64,000 bases of DNA from Aggregatilinea lenta (lineage in GTDB: Bacteria; Chloroflexota; Anaerolineae; Aggregatilineales; Aggregatilineaceae). A model generated the notes under the pieces. The model worked only from the letters and a program-made list of their open reading frames with translations, had not been told where the DNA came from and did not search any database. The position numbers and the translations under genes were made by a program. The stretch is from the NCBI RefSeq assembly GCF_003569045.1, contig NZ_BFCB01000002.1:62001-126000 (forward strand), read 5' to 3'. Positions 25,708 to 35,254 of the stretch are shown in pieces; the stretch's first letter is position 1, and each line of letters opens with the position of its first letter.

Positions 25708-26150
25708 GACGGCAGACCGAAAGTGCTGTCCGTATCGTTCAGAAATTGAGCTGGGCAAGGAATTGGCGTTGAGATATGAACCCAAAAAACCGGGAACGCT
25801 GAGGGCGCAGAAGACCGTTTCACGAAGGTCAATCGACGGGGAGTGTCAGACAGTCAGGGTTTGGTTAACCACGTTTCACATCCTCGAAATGCTCTACGAT
25901 ACGCCCTTCCCCATCGAGCCTCGATACAAACTAGCGTCCGAAAAACCCTATATAACCCGGAACCTAGCGAGCGCTATAGTCGTGGCAAGACGATTCGAGA
26001 ACTAGCGGATGTTTTCGGCATTTCTGCCCAATGTGTCTCGCAGATTGTGGATCGCGATCAAGAGATCAAAATCTTATCGGGTTGATCTGTGTTTCAATTC
26101 CTCGCCGCTGTCGGGTCTCTCGCATCATCCAGCGCTTTTCACAACACGGC
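25708..26150. other. gap with a possible helix-turn-helix remnant
   Basis: No intact gene is supported. On the plus strand, 25951-26085 translates to a basic stretch with a helix-turn-helix look (GKTIRELADVFGISAQCVSQ) ending in a stop at 26083-26085. It could be the end of a lost resolvase- or transposase-like protein. The frame extends upstream to an ATG at 25843, but that part is not protein-like. Confidence 0.35.
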
Positions 26151-28790
26151 CTAAGCCCGAACAGCCTTGTCCCGAATAAAATACTCAAACGTGTAATTAC
26201 CTGTGGCCAGAGTCAATTCCACGCTGTCACCGATCTGCTCGCCGTCGTGCATCGGGTGGCCGTTGATGGATATCTCACCCACGCGTGCGCCGGGGAGTAC
26301 GACCGCAGCCGATGCATTGAAGGGGATAGCGATTTTGATGGTGAGATGTCCTGCCTCGTCGATATGCCAGCCGCTTTCGTAAAATCCGGCTGCCGAACGA
26401 TAGCGTGCCCTGACCCATTGGAGCGATTTATCCGGTTTGGGTGCGATCCTGGCAGCACGGAAGCCGGTAAGCGCGTCCGCACCTGAAGACGGGTTTAGCC
26501 CACACATGTCGCGGACCATCCATTCGACGATGGAGCCATACGCGTAGTGGTTGAGCGAGTTCATCCCCGTTGAGCTGATCGAACCGTCGGGGTTGAGGGA
26601 ATTCCACCGCTCCCAGATGGTCGTCGCGCCCAGGTTGACAGCATACAACCACGACGGATAATCCTCGTTGAGCAGCAGTGTGTAAGCCAGGTCATTGGCT
26701 CCGATATTCGAAAGTACCCGGCAGAGATAGGGTGTGCCAACAAAACCGGTCTGTAGATGTGCGTTGTCCTTTCTAAGTCTTGCGATGAAATCGTCTTTCA
26801 CCTGCTCGCGGAAAGCATCTGGCACCAAATCCATAAACAGCGCCAGCACATAGCCGGTCTGCGTGGGCACGGCCAACCGTCCGGTTGCGGTAAAGTATTC
26901 GGTTTGAATCGCCGCCTTGACTTCTGCGGACAGCTGCGCGTAGGCTTCAGCATGTTCCGCTTTGCCGAGCAAGCGGGCGGCCTTTGCTACCAGTTCCGCC
27001 GAATAGCAGTAAAATGCCGAGGCAATAAAATCGTGGGGCGTTCCGCCCCGGCGCGGATCAGGGTGGACAGGGATATCCAGGGAGAGCCAATCGCCAAAGT
27101 GCAGCCCTTCCGTCCACAACCGTTTGCCACCGGATGACTCATCGATGGTTTTGATGTAATCCACCCAGGCGCGCATGCTCTCAAACTGTTGGTCCAGAAT
27201 ATCGACGTCACCATAGAACTCATACAGGGTCCACGGCAGAATCGTCGCCACATCTCCCCAGGCCGTCGAACCGCCTTTGTTCAGGTTAACCATCGGCACG
27301 ATGTGCGGGACCATCCCGCCCGTCTTGGTTTGCTCTTTCCCCAAGTCATACGCGAATTTGGCAAGGAATGCCGCAGCATCCATATTGAAGCAAGCCGTAC
27401 CGGAAAAGACCTGTATGTCGCCGGTCCACCCCAGCCGCTCATCGCGCTGCGGGCAGTCGGTTGGGATGTCGAGGAAGTTCCCCTTCTGGCTCCACAGCGC
27501 ATTCTTGATAAGCTGGTTCACCTTCGCGTTCGACGTCTCGATCTCGCCGGTGAGGTCCATCTTCGAATAAATCACGCAGCCGGTGAAGTCGTCCAGGTTG
27601 AGATCGCCCGTCCAGCCCGAAATCTTGACGTACCGGAAGCCGAAAAAGGTGAAGTACGGCTCAACCACCGCGTCGGTGCCATCAGCGATATAGGTGTATT
27701 CCGCTTTCGCTGTGCGCAGGTTATCGCGGAAGAAATTACCCCCTTGCAGCACCTCACCGAACTGGAGATGAATGCGTGTGCCTGACGGAGCGCTCGTTCT
27801 GAAGCGAAGCCAGCCTGTCATGTTCTGCCCCATATCCAGCACGGTTTCACCAGCCGGGGTATGGATCACCGCCACAGGCTCGATCTCTTCGTTGATACAT
27901 ACCGGGAGGGACCGTCGGGCCTCCAACCGGGTCTTGTCGAGATCGATCGGTTTTACGCCAAAGGAGTGATCTGCCGATGGGGTCTTTTTGATTCGGGCAT
28001 CAACCATTTCGCCGTCGAATATGTCGCTCTCGATGACCGGGGAGGGCTGGACTTTCCAGGCGGGATCGGTAGTGACAATCAGGTCGTCCCCGTTTTCCAG
28101 TGTGATATGTAACTCGCAGATCAGGGCAAACCGATCCCCGTAAAATCCCACGACGCCCTTATCTGCACCGTAACGTCCCTTGTACCAGCCGTTGCCCAGC
28201 ATGACGGAAATCAGATTCGAACCGACCGCTAGCTGGCTGGTGATATCAAATGTTTGATACTGAATCCACTGGTCATAGGCGTTGCAGTAAGGCGTGAAGA
28301 CTTCGTCGCCGACCTTCTCGCCATTCAACTCAAAGTGATACAGCCCTAACCCACAGATATACGCCCGCGCGTTGACCGCTCGTGAAGGAAGATCGAACTG
28401 CCGGTACAGAATCGGATGGAGCGTGTTGTCTTCGCAATCGGGGGTGATCCATTCCGCCTGCCAGCCCTCGCCCATCTTCGAGGTCTCGAACCAGGCCGCG
28501 TCGCTTTCGGCGCTTTCGGTTTCGCCCCAGAGCCTGGCCTTCCAGAAGTAGCGAGTCCGGGATTCAAGCGCGACCGGCGGTCGGTACGCCAGACTGTCGA
28601 TGCCAGACCCATCGACCTTGCCGCTGTCAAATATGACCTGATCGAAGGCTCCGTCACGGCTGACCAGGACCTGCGCGGCAGTCTGAAACGTATCGGCGGT
28701 ATCCTCGACGATCCAGGAAAAGGTGGGTTTGTCGATGGCGAAACCTAGAGGATTTACAATCTGATTTGTCTTAAGCTGGGTTATTTTCAC
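26151..28790 (-). CDS. alpha-L-rhamnosidase, GH78
   Basis: Glycoside hydrolase of 879 residues that removes terminal alpha-L-rhamnose. The layout is typical: N-terminal carbohydrate-binding-like beta domains (a Bac_rhamnosid_N-type module around 110-290), the (alpha/alpha)6 catalytic barrel and a C-terminal beta domain. The catalytic acidic cluster is DCPQRDERLGWTGD (445-458), followed later by the family region WERWNSLNPDG and GMNSLNHYAYGS. There is no signal peptide, so it works on imported rhamnosides. It lies downstream of a Gfo/Idh/MocA gene on the same strand, 127 bases apart, in a LacI-controlled group. Confidence 0.95.
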   Translation of the reverse strand: MKITQLKTNQIVNPLGFAIDKPTFSWIVEDTADTFQTAAQVLVSRDGAFDQVIFDSGKVDGSGIDSLAYRPPVALESRTRYFWKARLWGETESAESDAAWFETSKMGEGWQAEWITPDCEDNTLHPILYRQFDLPSRAVNARAYICGLGLYHFELNGEKVGDEVFTPYCNAYDQWIQYQTFDITSQLAVGSNLISVMLGNGWYKGRYGADKGVVGFYGDRFALICELHITLENGDDLIVTTDPAWKVQPSPVIESDIFDGEMVDARIKKTPSADHSFGVKPIDLDKTRLEARRSLPVCINEEIEPVAVIHTPAGETVLDMGQNMTGWLRFRTSAPSGTRIHLQFGEVLQGGNFFRDNLRTAKAEYTYIADGTDAVVEPYFTFFGFRYVKISGWTGDLNLDDFTGCVIYSKMDLTGEIETSNAKVNQLIKNALWSQKGNFLDIPTDCPQRDERLGWTGDIQVFSGTACFNMDAAAFLAKFAYDLGKEQTKTGGMVPHIVPMVNLNKGGSTAWGDVATILPWTLYEFYGDVDILDQQFESMRAWVDYIKTIDESSGGKRLWTEGLHFGDWLSLDIPVHPDPRRGGTPHDFIASAFYCYSAELVAKAARLLGKAEHAEAYAQLSAEVKAAIQTEYFTATGRLAVPTQTGYVLALFMDLVPDAFREQVKDDFIARLRKDNAHLQTGFVGTPYLCRVLSNIGANDLAYTLLLNEDYPSWLYAVNLGATTIWERWNSLNPDGSISSTGMNSLNHYAYGSIVEWMVRDMCGLNPSSGADALTGFRAARIAPKPDKSLQWVRARYRSAAGFYESGWHIDEAGHLTIKIAIPFNASAAVVLPGARVGEISINGHPMHDGEQIGDSVELTLATGNYTFEYFIRDKAVRA

Positions 28791-28917
28791 GACCTACCTC
28801 ATGCGATTCCGCACTGTCGATGGGCAGCATTCGTTAACGCTCCATCGACCTAACCAGACTCCTGATGAGCGTCCGCAGTTTGTCCCTTTGCGGGAAACGT
28901 ATCATCGATGGGGCTGC

Positions 28918-30267
28918 CTACGGTGAGACGACCTTAACACCGGCGTCAGCCTTCTTGGGCAGGTAAAAGAGATCGTCAATCCGTACCGGCTGGTTGATCT
29001 CCATCGCACGATTCGCGGCGATGCCCAACATGATCGACGCGGCTCCATCGACGTGCGAGGCGGCTCGATTAAACGGATCGGGCGGCGGCTCAGGCGAAAA
29101 CAACTGCTCCAGTAGAATCGGGTCCGCGCCGCCGTGACCGCCCCCATTCGCGGACGAAAACGGGACGTCGTAACCCTCGCCAAACATCGGGAACACGCGA
29201 ATCCCCGCCTGTTTGAACGGCCCCTTGCTGGCCTGGAGATCGCGCGATTCCCCCTGGCCGGAGACGAGGTTGACGTTTTCGACCACGTTCAGTTCGACAC
29301 GCCCTTTCGTCCCTGTGATGGCGACCTTCAACCCTTCCCACGGACTATAAGCGACGAGGCAGTAGGACAGGATCACGCCGTTGCGGTAGCGGGCGGTGAC
29401 CGCCATCGTGTCTTCAATCGTGATCGGTTCGCCAAATACGTTACGATCCCGGATGTAGCCGTTATCCGTTTCTGCTTCGAGATACAGGCCTTGCAGCGCG
29501 GCATCCTGGTCAAGGAACAATGCGAACGGGTCTTCGCTCGCCGCCGGTACGCCCGTATAGCGGTCGTAGGCATACGTTTCGTCGCGTGCGGCAGCGTTCT
29601 GCTTGCCGTAAAACAACAGGTCACCGAACGCAAATACCTCGTCGGGATAGGAATCGATCCACCAGTTGACGAGATCGAAATGGTGTGTGGCCTTGTGGAC
29701 CAGCAACCCGCCGGAATTTTGCTTTTCACGATGCCAGCGCCGGAAATAGTCCGCGCCATGATAGGTGTCGAGCAGCCAGGAAAAATCCACGCTCAGGGGA
29801 CGCCCCACGACGCCTTGCATCAGCAGCTCGCGAAGTTTGGTGAAGGCTGGAGCATAACGGTAATTGAAGGTGACGGTGAGCTTTTTCCCCGTGCGGTCAA
29901 TCGTATCAAAGATGGAGCGGGCTTTTTCCGCGTCGGTCGTCATCGGTTTTTCGGTGATGACGTCACACCCCAGTTCCATCGCTCGATTGATATACCGGTG
30001 GTGGGTTGCGTCGATCGTAACAACGATCACCGTATCAGGGCGCGTGTCGCCGATCATCCGGTCAAATTGATCGGCATGATAAGTCGGCACAGGCGCAGCA
30101 CCCCATCGCGTCTGGATCTGCTGATTGTGCCAGTTCATCCGCGTTTGACTCAAATCACAGAGTGCAACCAGCTCGCACGACGCGCGATATGTGTCCGTGA
30201 TCGCCTGGATAAACATACCCGCGCGACCCCCCGTACCAACCACTGCAAAGCGTTTTGTGTCGCTCAC
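28918..30267 (-). CDS. Gfo/Idh/MocA-family oxidoreductase
   Basis: NAD(P)-dependent sugar dehydrogenase or glycosidase-like oxidoreductase of 449 residues. The Rossmann fold starts with [16 protein letters not shown] and the family motif [11 protein letters not shown] follows near residue 103. The second domain contains the [13 protein letters not shown] histidine region expected at the active site. It is longer than simple inositol dehydrogenase-type members (about 340), with an extended C-terminal part. It follows the LacI gene after 30 bases and precedes the GH78 rhamnosidase. Rhamnose or a rhamnoside-derived sugar is a plausible substrate, by context only. Confidence 0.88.
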   Translation of the reverse strand: MSDTKRFAVVGTGGRAGMFIQAITDTYRASCELVALCDLSQTRMNWHNQQIQTRWGAAPVPTYHADQFDRMIGDTRPDTVIVVTIDATHHRYINRAMELGCDVITEKPMTTDAEKARSIFDTIDRTGKKLTVTFNYRYAPAFTKLRELLMQGVVGRPLSVDFSWLLDTYHGADYFRRWHREKQNSGGLLVHKATHHFDLVNWWIDSYPDEVFAFGDLLFYGKQNAAARDETYAYDRYTGVPAASEDPFALFLDQDAALQGLYLEAETDNGYIRDRNVFGEPITIEDTMAVTARYRNGVILSYCLVAYSPWEGLKVAITGTKGRVELNVVENVNLVSGQGESRDLQASKGPFKQAGIRVFPMFGEGYDVPFSSANGGGHGGADPILLEQLFSPEPPPDPFNRAASHVDGAASIMLGIAANRAMEINQPVRIDDLFYLPKKADAGVKVVSP

Positions 30268-30297
30268 AAATACTCCTTTGGGCTTGATGGAACTGTT

Positions 30298-31314
30298 TTA
30301 CCTGGGCGGCTGGACACTCTTGCGTACGATCAGATCGGGTATCAACACGTGTTGATGATGTCTGTAGCTCGGGTCGTTAATCTGTTCAAGCAGAAACTGA
30401 GACGCCAGCTTGTTTTGTATATCGAAGTCGAAGCGAACCGTCGTCAGGGGCGGGATCAGGTACGATGCAATCGGGTCATCATCGAAACTGACAATGGATA
30501 CATCGTCAGGAACCCGCAATCCATGTTCGTGCAAAGCAAATAGCGCCCCCATTGCGGCATGGTCGTTCACGACCGTAATCGCCGTAAACGCTTCTCCCCG
30601 TTCCAGAAATTCACAAACAGCCTCATGGCCCGTCTTCATGGCTTTGGAGAACGTGGAATAGTCCCCGGCGTAACTTGGTCCAGGTTCTAAGCCTTGCGAC
30701 GACACGATGCTGAGCCACGTATCATGGCGCAAACGAGGATTGATAAACTCCAACGATCCGGTAATCTCCGCGATCCGCTGGTGTCCCTGATCGATCAGGT
30801 GTTGGACTGCCAAACGCGTGGCGTGCTGCTGGCTATACCCTACCCATGTCAGCTTCGAATCGAGCACATAGTCACGCCGCACGATAGGAATGCCATGACT
30901 CATCGCCAGGAGGTCTGCATCGGATATCTTTAATTTGGGGGCGTACAGAATGATGCCATCGACGAGCCGCGCCGCCGCCTTGTCCAGGGTCAGGGCAAAA
31001 TCTGCCAGGGTACATTCCGAGTAGAGGGTGGAATAGCCGGCTTCATTGACGAACTGTCCCATTCGTGGCAATTCGATCCCGAAATGGACATCTACCACGA
31101 TGATTTCAATGATATTTGACTGGTGGGTCGTGAGCATTTGCGCGCCGAGGTTGCGCTGATAGCCCATCTTTTTGATTACCCGCTGCACGCGCGCGCGCGT
31201 CTCAGCCGCAACCTCCGGGTGGCTATTGATCACGCGAGATACGGTGCCGTACGATACGCCGGATTCGCGGGCAACATCCTGGATCGTGGGTCGCCTGCCT
31301 TTCTTCGTGGACAT
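30298..31314 (-). CDS. LacI-family transcriptional regulator
   Basis: Repressor of 338 residues with the N-terminal helix-turn-helix TIQDVARESGVSYGTVSRVINS, hinge segment and C-terminal sugar-binding domain. It heads an operon with the Gfo/Idh/MocA and GH78 genes and is divergent from a MalFG-type transporter (31.6-34.9 kb). Several YCACGRA elements occur in the shared 331-base upstream region and may include its operators. It is likely to control both directions. Confidence 0.93.
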   Translation of the reverse strand: MSTKKGRRPTIQDVARESGVSYGTVSRVINSHPEVAAETRARVQRVIKKMGYQRNLGAQMLTTHQSNIIEIIVVDVHFGIELPRMGQFVNEAGYSTLYSECTLADFALTLDKAAARLVDGIILYAPKLKISDADLLAMSHGIPIVRRDYVLDSKLTWVGYSQQHATRLAVQHLIDQGHQRIAEITGSLEFINPRLRHDTWLSIVSSQGLEPGPSYAGDYSTFSKAMKTGHEAVCEFLERGEAFTAITVVNDHAAMGALFALHEHGLRVPDDVSIVSFDDDPIASYLIPPLTTVRFDFDIQNKLASQFLLEQINDPSYRHHQHVLIPDLIVRKSVQPPR

Positions 31315-31645
31315 CAGTTCACTCCATCCGTATCGTCGCCCATATCACGGTCGAAGCACCGTAATCAGTCACGAAAACTTCACGAACACTATAGCAATTA
31401 TTTGACGATTTGTCGATACATCTCGCCCTATTTTGCTTGACAGTGAGGAAAACCTCCCATAATATGGAGTTGTAAACAGTCACGGAAATTAGAATAACCG
31501 TCCACGGAAGTTCACGGACGCGGTGCGCGCCGTTACTCTTTTCAGGCGCGTCGCGGCACCGTTCTTGAGCAGATACAGGCAGCCGGGGCGCAGCCCATCC
31601 GACGGCCTTTGATGCCTACGCAACTAGAGTTAAGGAAGCCTCTTT
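31315..31645. promoter_or_regulatory. divergent control region with repeated YCACGRA elements
   Basis: No gene lies here. The element TCACGAA occurs at 31369-31375 and 31380-31386, and TCACGGA or CCACGGA at 31480-31486, 31502-31508 and 31512-31518; TCACGGT is at 31345-31351. The two TCACGAA copies are 11 bases apart, about one helical turn. These flank the transporter promoter and could be operator half-sites for the LacI protein. Confidence 0.4.
31437..31465 (+). promoter_or_regulatory. strong sigma-70-type promoter of the transporter operon
   Basis: TTGACA (31437-31442) and TAATAT (31460-31465) are separated by exactly 17 bases. The leader to the GTG at 31646 is about 175 bases long. Confidence 0.7.
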
Positions 31646-32614
31646 GTGCGCAACACGTCCGGTATAATCGAGTTTGGCAAGCGCAACGCTGTCGCCTATA
31701 TGTTCCTCACGCCATGGCTGCTGGGGTTCCTCGTATTGACGCTTTACCCCATGCTGTACTCGCTAGGACTCAGTCTCACGGACTATGACTTCACACAGCC
31801 CGATTCCACGCATTGGATCGGGTTTGCCAACTATCAGAAAATGTTCGGGTCGGCGTTCGGGCAGTCCGAGTTCACCGCGTCCACGGGCGAGACAGTTCGC
31901 GTGGACCCATACTACATGAAATCGCTGTCCGTGACGTTTACCTATGTGTTCGTGTCCGTGCCGCTGAAGCTGATCGTCGCGCTCGGCGTGGCGGTGCTGA
32001 TGAACCAGAAACTCCGGGGAGTGTCGTTTTATCGCGCCGTGTACTACATCCCCACGCTGCTCGGCGGCTCAGTCGCAATCGCGGTCCTGTGGAGGAAGCT
32101 GTTCGAGAAAGACGGCCTGGTGAACGGCATACTGGGGACGATCGGCTTCAGCGATCTGCCCGGCTGGATCACCAACCCGCAGTACTCTCTCTGGACGCTT
32201 ATTCTGCTGACGGTGTGGCAGTTCGGCTCGTCGATGATCATCTTCCTGGCCGGGCTGAAGCAAATCCCGCAGGAGTATTACGAAGCGGCAAGTGTGGACG
32301 GGGCGAGCAAGGTACGGCAGTTTTTCGCCATTACCATTCCCCTGCTCTCGCCGGTAATTCTCTTTAACCTCGTCATGCAGATGATATATGCGTTCCAGGC
32401 GTTCACCCAGGCCTATATCATCGGCGGCGGCAGGGGCGGCGTACTCAACTCCACACTGTTCTACACCCTCCACCTGTACATTCAAGGCTGGACCTACCAC
32501 GAGATGGGCTACGCGTCCGCGATGGCGTGGGTGCTGCTGCTCATCATCGGAGGCATCACGGCGGTGATCTTCCTGTCGTCGAAGTGGTGGGTGTCATATG
32601 GGACCGGGGAATAG
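31646..32614 (+). CDS. sugar ABC transporter permease, MalF type
   Basis: CUT1 permease of 322 residues, first gene of a three-gene transporter operon. Six helices start with AYMFLTPWLLGFLVLTLYPM. A periplasmic insert of ~35 residues follows the first helix (FGSAFGQSEFTASTGETVRV). The EAA loop is YEAASVDGASKVRQFFAITIP. The start codon is GTG with AAGGAAG upstream. It is divergent from the LacI-Gfo-GH78 operon, so rhamnosides or rhamnogalacturonan fragments are likely cargo, by context. Confidence 0.92.
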   Translation: MRNTSGIIEFGKRNAVAYMFLTPWLLGFLVLTLYPMLYSLGLSLTDYDFTQPDSTHWIGFANYQKMFGSAFGQSEFTASTGETVRVDPYYMKSLSVTFTYVFVSVPLKLIVALGVAVLMNQKLRGVSFYRAVYYIPTLLGGSVAIAVLWRKLFEKDGLVNGILGTIGFSDLPGWITNPQYSLWTLILLTVWQFGSSMIIFLAGLKQIPQEYYEAASVDGASKVRQFFAITIPLLSPVILFNLVMQMIYAFQAFTQAYIIGGGRGGVLNSTLFYTLHLYIQGWTYHEMGYASAMAWVLLLIIGGITAVIFLSSKWWVSYGTGE

Positions 32615-32615
32615 C

Positions 32616-33461
32616 ATGAAAACCAGCACGATTCTGAGGCATTCTTTGACACACCTGTTCATCATCGCCCTGGGCGTGCTGATGATCTATCCCATCGTCT
32701 GGATGATCATTAGCTCGTTCAAGCCCAACAACATGATTTTCAGCGACACGGGACTTATCCCCAAAGCCGTAACCATTGACAACTACGTCTCCGGGTGGAA
32801 GGGCTACGCGGGCACGACCTTCGGGAAGTTCTTCGCTAACTCGCTCTTCATTTGCAGCGTGGCCATCGTCGGGAATGTCATCTCCTGCGCGATGGCGGCG
32901 TACGCGTTCGCGCGGCTCAAATTCGCGGGCAAGCGCTTCTGGTTCGTGGTAATGATGGCCACGCTGATGCTGCCAGGGCACGTCACGCTCGTGCCGCGCT
33001 ACATCCTGTTCAACACCTTCGGATGGGTGGGCACGTACCTCCCGATCCTCGTGCCGAAATTCCTGGCGACGGACGCGTTCTTCGTGTTTCTACTCGTGCA
33101 GTTCATACGCGGCCTGCCGAAAGAGATCGAGGAGGCGGCGATCATCGATGGGTGCGGAAAAGTCGGGGTCTTCCTGCGTATCATCGTGCCGCTCGCAGCC
33201 CCCGCCCTGGTGACAACCGCGCTGTTCACGTTCCTGTGGACGTGGGACGACTTTTTTAACCACCTGCTGTACCTCACGAGGCCGGATACGTTTACCGTCT
33301 CGCGGGCGCTGCGCACGTTCGTCGGCGACGCGGGCGCGGTATCCAACTGGGGCGGCGCGCTGGCGATGTCCACGCTGTCGATCATTCCCGCCTTTATCTT
33401 GTTCTTCTCTCTGCAGCGGTATTTCGTGCAAGGGATCACGACCACGGGCCTGAAGGGTTAG
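32616..33461 (+). CDS. sugar ABC transporter permease, MalG type
   Basis: CUT1 permease of 281 residues with six helices (first: LTHLFIIALGVLMIYPIVWMI) and the EAA loop IEEAAIIDGCGKVGVFLRIIVP. The ATG at 32616 lies one base after the TAG of the MalF-type gene and follows GGGGAA; an ATG at 32598 inside that gene is in frame but less well placed. It forms the channel with the upstream protein. Confidence 0.92.
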   Translation: MKTSTILRHSLTHLFIIALGVLMIYPIVWMIISSFKPNNMIFSDTGLIPKAVTIDNYVSGWKGYAGTTFGKFFANSLFICSVAIVGNVISCAMAAYAFARLKFAGKRFWFVVMMATLMLPGHVTLVPRYILFNTFGWVGTYLPILVPKFLATDAFFVFLLVQFIRGLPKEIEEAAIIDGCGKVGVFLRIIVPLAAPALVTTALFTFLWTWDDFFNHLLYLTRPDTFTVSRALRTFVGDAGAVSNWGGALAMSTLSIIPAFILFFSLQRYFVQGITTTGLKG

Positions 33462-33557
33462 GCCAATCACAGGAGACAACGCATATGAAATGACGGTAGG
33501 GGACGCATTTCGGATTTACCCACTGAAACTATTAGGTAGAAACAGGAGAGTTCAAAG

Positions 33558-34871
33558 ATGCGGAAATTTTATACCATCACGATCGTAGCCCTGCTCGCGG
33601 CAATGCTCTTGGCGACCATCCCGCCGACCGTGGCGCAGACCGACTCCGACGGACTCCCCGCTTACACGGGCGGTCCTGCCGAACTCCGCTTTAGTTGGTG
33701 GGGCAACGACGACCGCGCCGAAAGAACCATGCAGGTTATCGATCTGTTCGAGGCTGCGTATCCCGATATCACCGTCGTAGGTGAGCCTAATGGCGGCGCG
33801 GGCGACCATTTCCAGATTCTCGACACACAGCTCGCGGCCAGCGATGCCCCGGACGTGATCCAGTTCGGCGGCAACTGGCCCGATTACGTGCAGTACCTCG
33901 AACCGCTGAACGACTATCTCGGCGCGCAGCTCCTGATCGACACCCCGGAGACGTTTGACCAGGCGGCGCTCGTCCCCGCGACGGACGCCGACGGCAATCT
34001 GTATGCGATCAGCCTGGGCACGAACACGCTCGTCCTGGCCTACAATAAGACGATGATCGAGGCGGCAGGCGTCGACCTGCCTGCGGATAATATGTCCTGG
34101 GAAGAACTTGTCGCCTACGGCGCGGAACTTAAGGCGGCTCTCCCCGATGGCGTCGCGCCCTTCGTGGACAACAGCATGAACCAGGCGAACTACCTCAGCT
34201 ATTTCTACACACAGCAAGGCACGCCGATCTGGACTCTGGACGACGGCGGTACCTCCTATGCGACGGTTGAGTCCGCCCAGGCATGGCTCCAGATGTGGGC
34301 CGATATGCGCGACGAGGGTCTGATCCCCGACGCGGACACCACCTACACCTACACCGAAGACGGGCCAGACAGCTCGGCATTCGTGGCGGGCAAAGCGGCT
34401 ATCAATTTAATCTGGAGCAACCAGGCGGCGGCCTATCAGGCGGCCATGACTGACGAACTGGGCATGACCACGCTCCCCACCGGCGGCGAACCTGCGTACG
34501 CCATCCAGATGAGCCAGTACCTGGCCATCAATGCGAACGGCGAGAACAAGGAAGCAGCGGCCCTATTCATCAACTTCTTCGTGACCAGCCCCGAAGCGGG
34601 CGCGATCCTCGAAACCAATCGTGGTGTGCCGTCCTCGCCGGTAGTGCGCCAGTCTATCACAGACCAGGCCACGGATATCGACGCAGCAGTTTACCGGATC
34701 TACGATTCAGTATCCGATCGCACGGTCCCGCAAGGCCCGAACCTCCCGAACGACCAGGAGTTCGTGAACGAGCTGGAACTGATCGGTCAGCAGGTCGCGT
34801 ACGGGCAGTCCTCGGTTGAGCAGGCCGCTGAGGACTTGCAGGCACTGATCGAGCGTCTGGCGGTCAAGTAA
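33558..34871 (+). CDS. extracellular sugar-binding protein of an ABC transporter
   Basis: Solute-binding protein family 1, 437 residues. The signal peptide is MRKF followed by YTITIVALLAAMLLATI and the cleavage region PTVAQTD, without lipobox. The mature part has AELRFSWWGNDDRAERTMQV and YNKTMIEAAGVDLPADNMSWEEL, standard for the family. It is the last gene of the operon, 96 bases after the MalG-type gene, with AGGAGAG upstream, and is followed by a perfect terminator. Confidence 0.92.
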   Translation: MRKFYTITIVALLAAMLLATIPPTVAQTDSDGLPAYTGGPAELRFSWWGNDDRAERTMQVIDLFEAAYPDITVVGEPNGGAGDHFQILDTQLAASDAPDVIQFGGNWPDYVQYLEPLNDYLGAQLLIDTPETFDQAALVPATDADGNLYAISLGTNTLVLAYNKTMIEAAGVDLPADNMSWEELVAYGAELKAALPDGVAPFVDNSMNQANYLSYFYTQQGTPIWTLDDGGTSYATVESAQAWLQMWADMRDEGLIPDADTTYTYTEDGPDSSAFVAGKAAINLIWSNQAAAYQAAMTDELGMTTLPTGGEPAYAIQMSQYLAINANGENKEAAALFINFFVTSPEAGAILETNRGVPSSPVVRQSITDQATDIDAAVYRIYDSVSDRTVPQGPNLPNDQEFVNELELIGQQVAYGQSSVEQAAEDLQALIERLAVK

Positions 34872-34901
34872 CTTCCAGTAAATGTAGCGGAACACCAGCG
34901 G

Positions 34902-34932
34902 GGCGCGGGATCGTACGATCCCGCGCCTTTTT
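34902..34932 (+). terminator. Rho-independent terminator
   Basis: A perfect palindrome of 26 bases (34902-34927; arms GGCGCGGGATC and GATCCCGCGCC) is followed directly by TTTTT. It lies 30 bases after the binding-protein stop codon. Confidence 0.92.
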
Positions 34933-35254
34933 CATTCCCGTAAGGTACAAAGTTGAGGCCGCGCAAAGAATCCACGTTCTCTACGCCCGAAAAGTCTTCG
35001 TAGACTCCAATGCCAAGCACAAGCACGCAGAAACTACGGATAGAATAGACGGATTTGAAGCGGAAGGAGGCAGAGATCGTGGTTATTCCCGATGTTGCCC
35101 AAGTGCCAATGCGTATGCTTAAGGGTGGGGTCGGACAGTCTTCCCCCACTCATCACGCGCAATGAGCGCCGCCTGCGCAGGACTTTGAGCGTGTGTAGCA
35201 CACGCTCATATAAGAGCCTCTACCAGCGTTACCTTTTGCGAAACACTTCATGGA
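34933..35254. other. gap between convergent operons
   Basis: A perfect 10-bp hairpin (TGAGCGTGTG and CACACGCTCA around TAG, 35186-35208) may terminate the leftward sucrose-phosphorylase operon, although no T-run follows. A 28-codon GTG frame (35079-35165) has AAGGAGG nine bases upstream on the plus strand, but its product is unrecognisable, so I do not call it a gene. Confidence 0.4.

Noticed and set aside
35079-35165. 28-codon GTG frame preceded by AAGGAGG
   Set aside because: The ribosome binding site is good, but the product is unrecognised and the region lies between convergent operons; too short to support alone.
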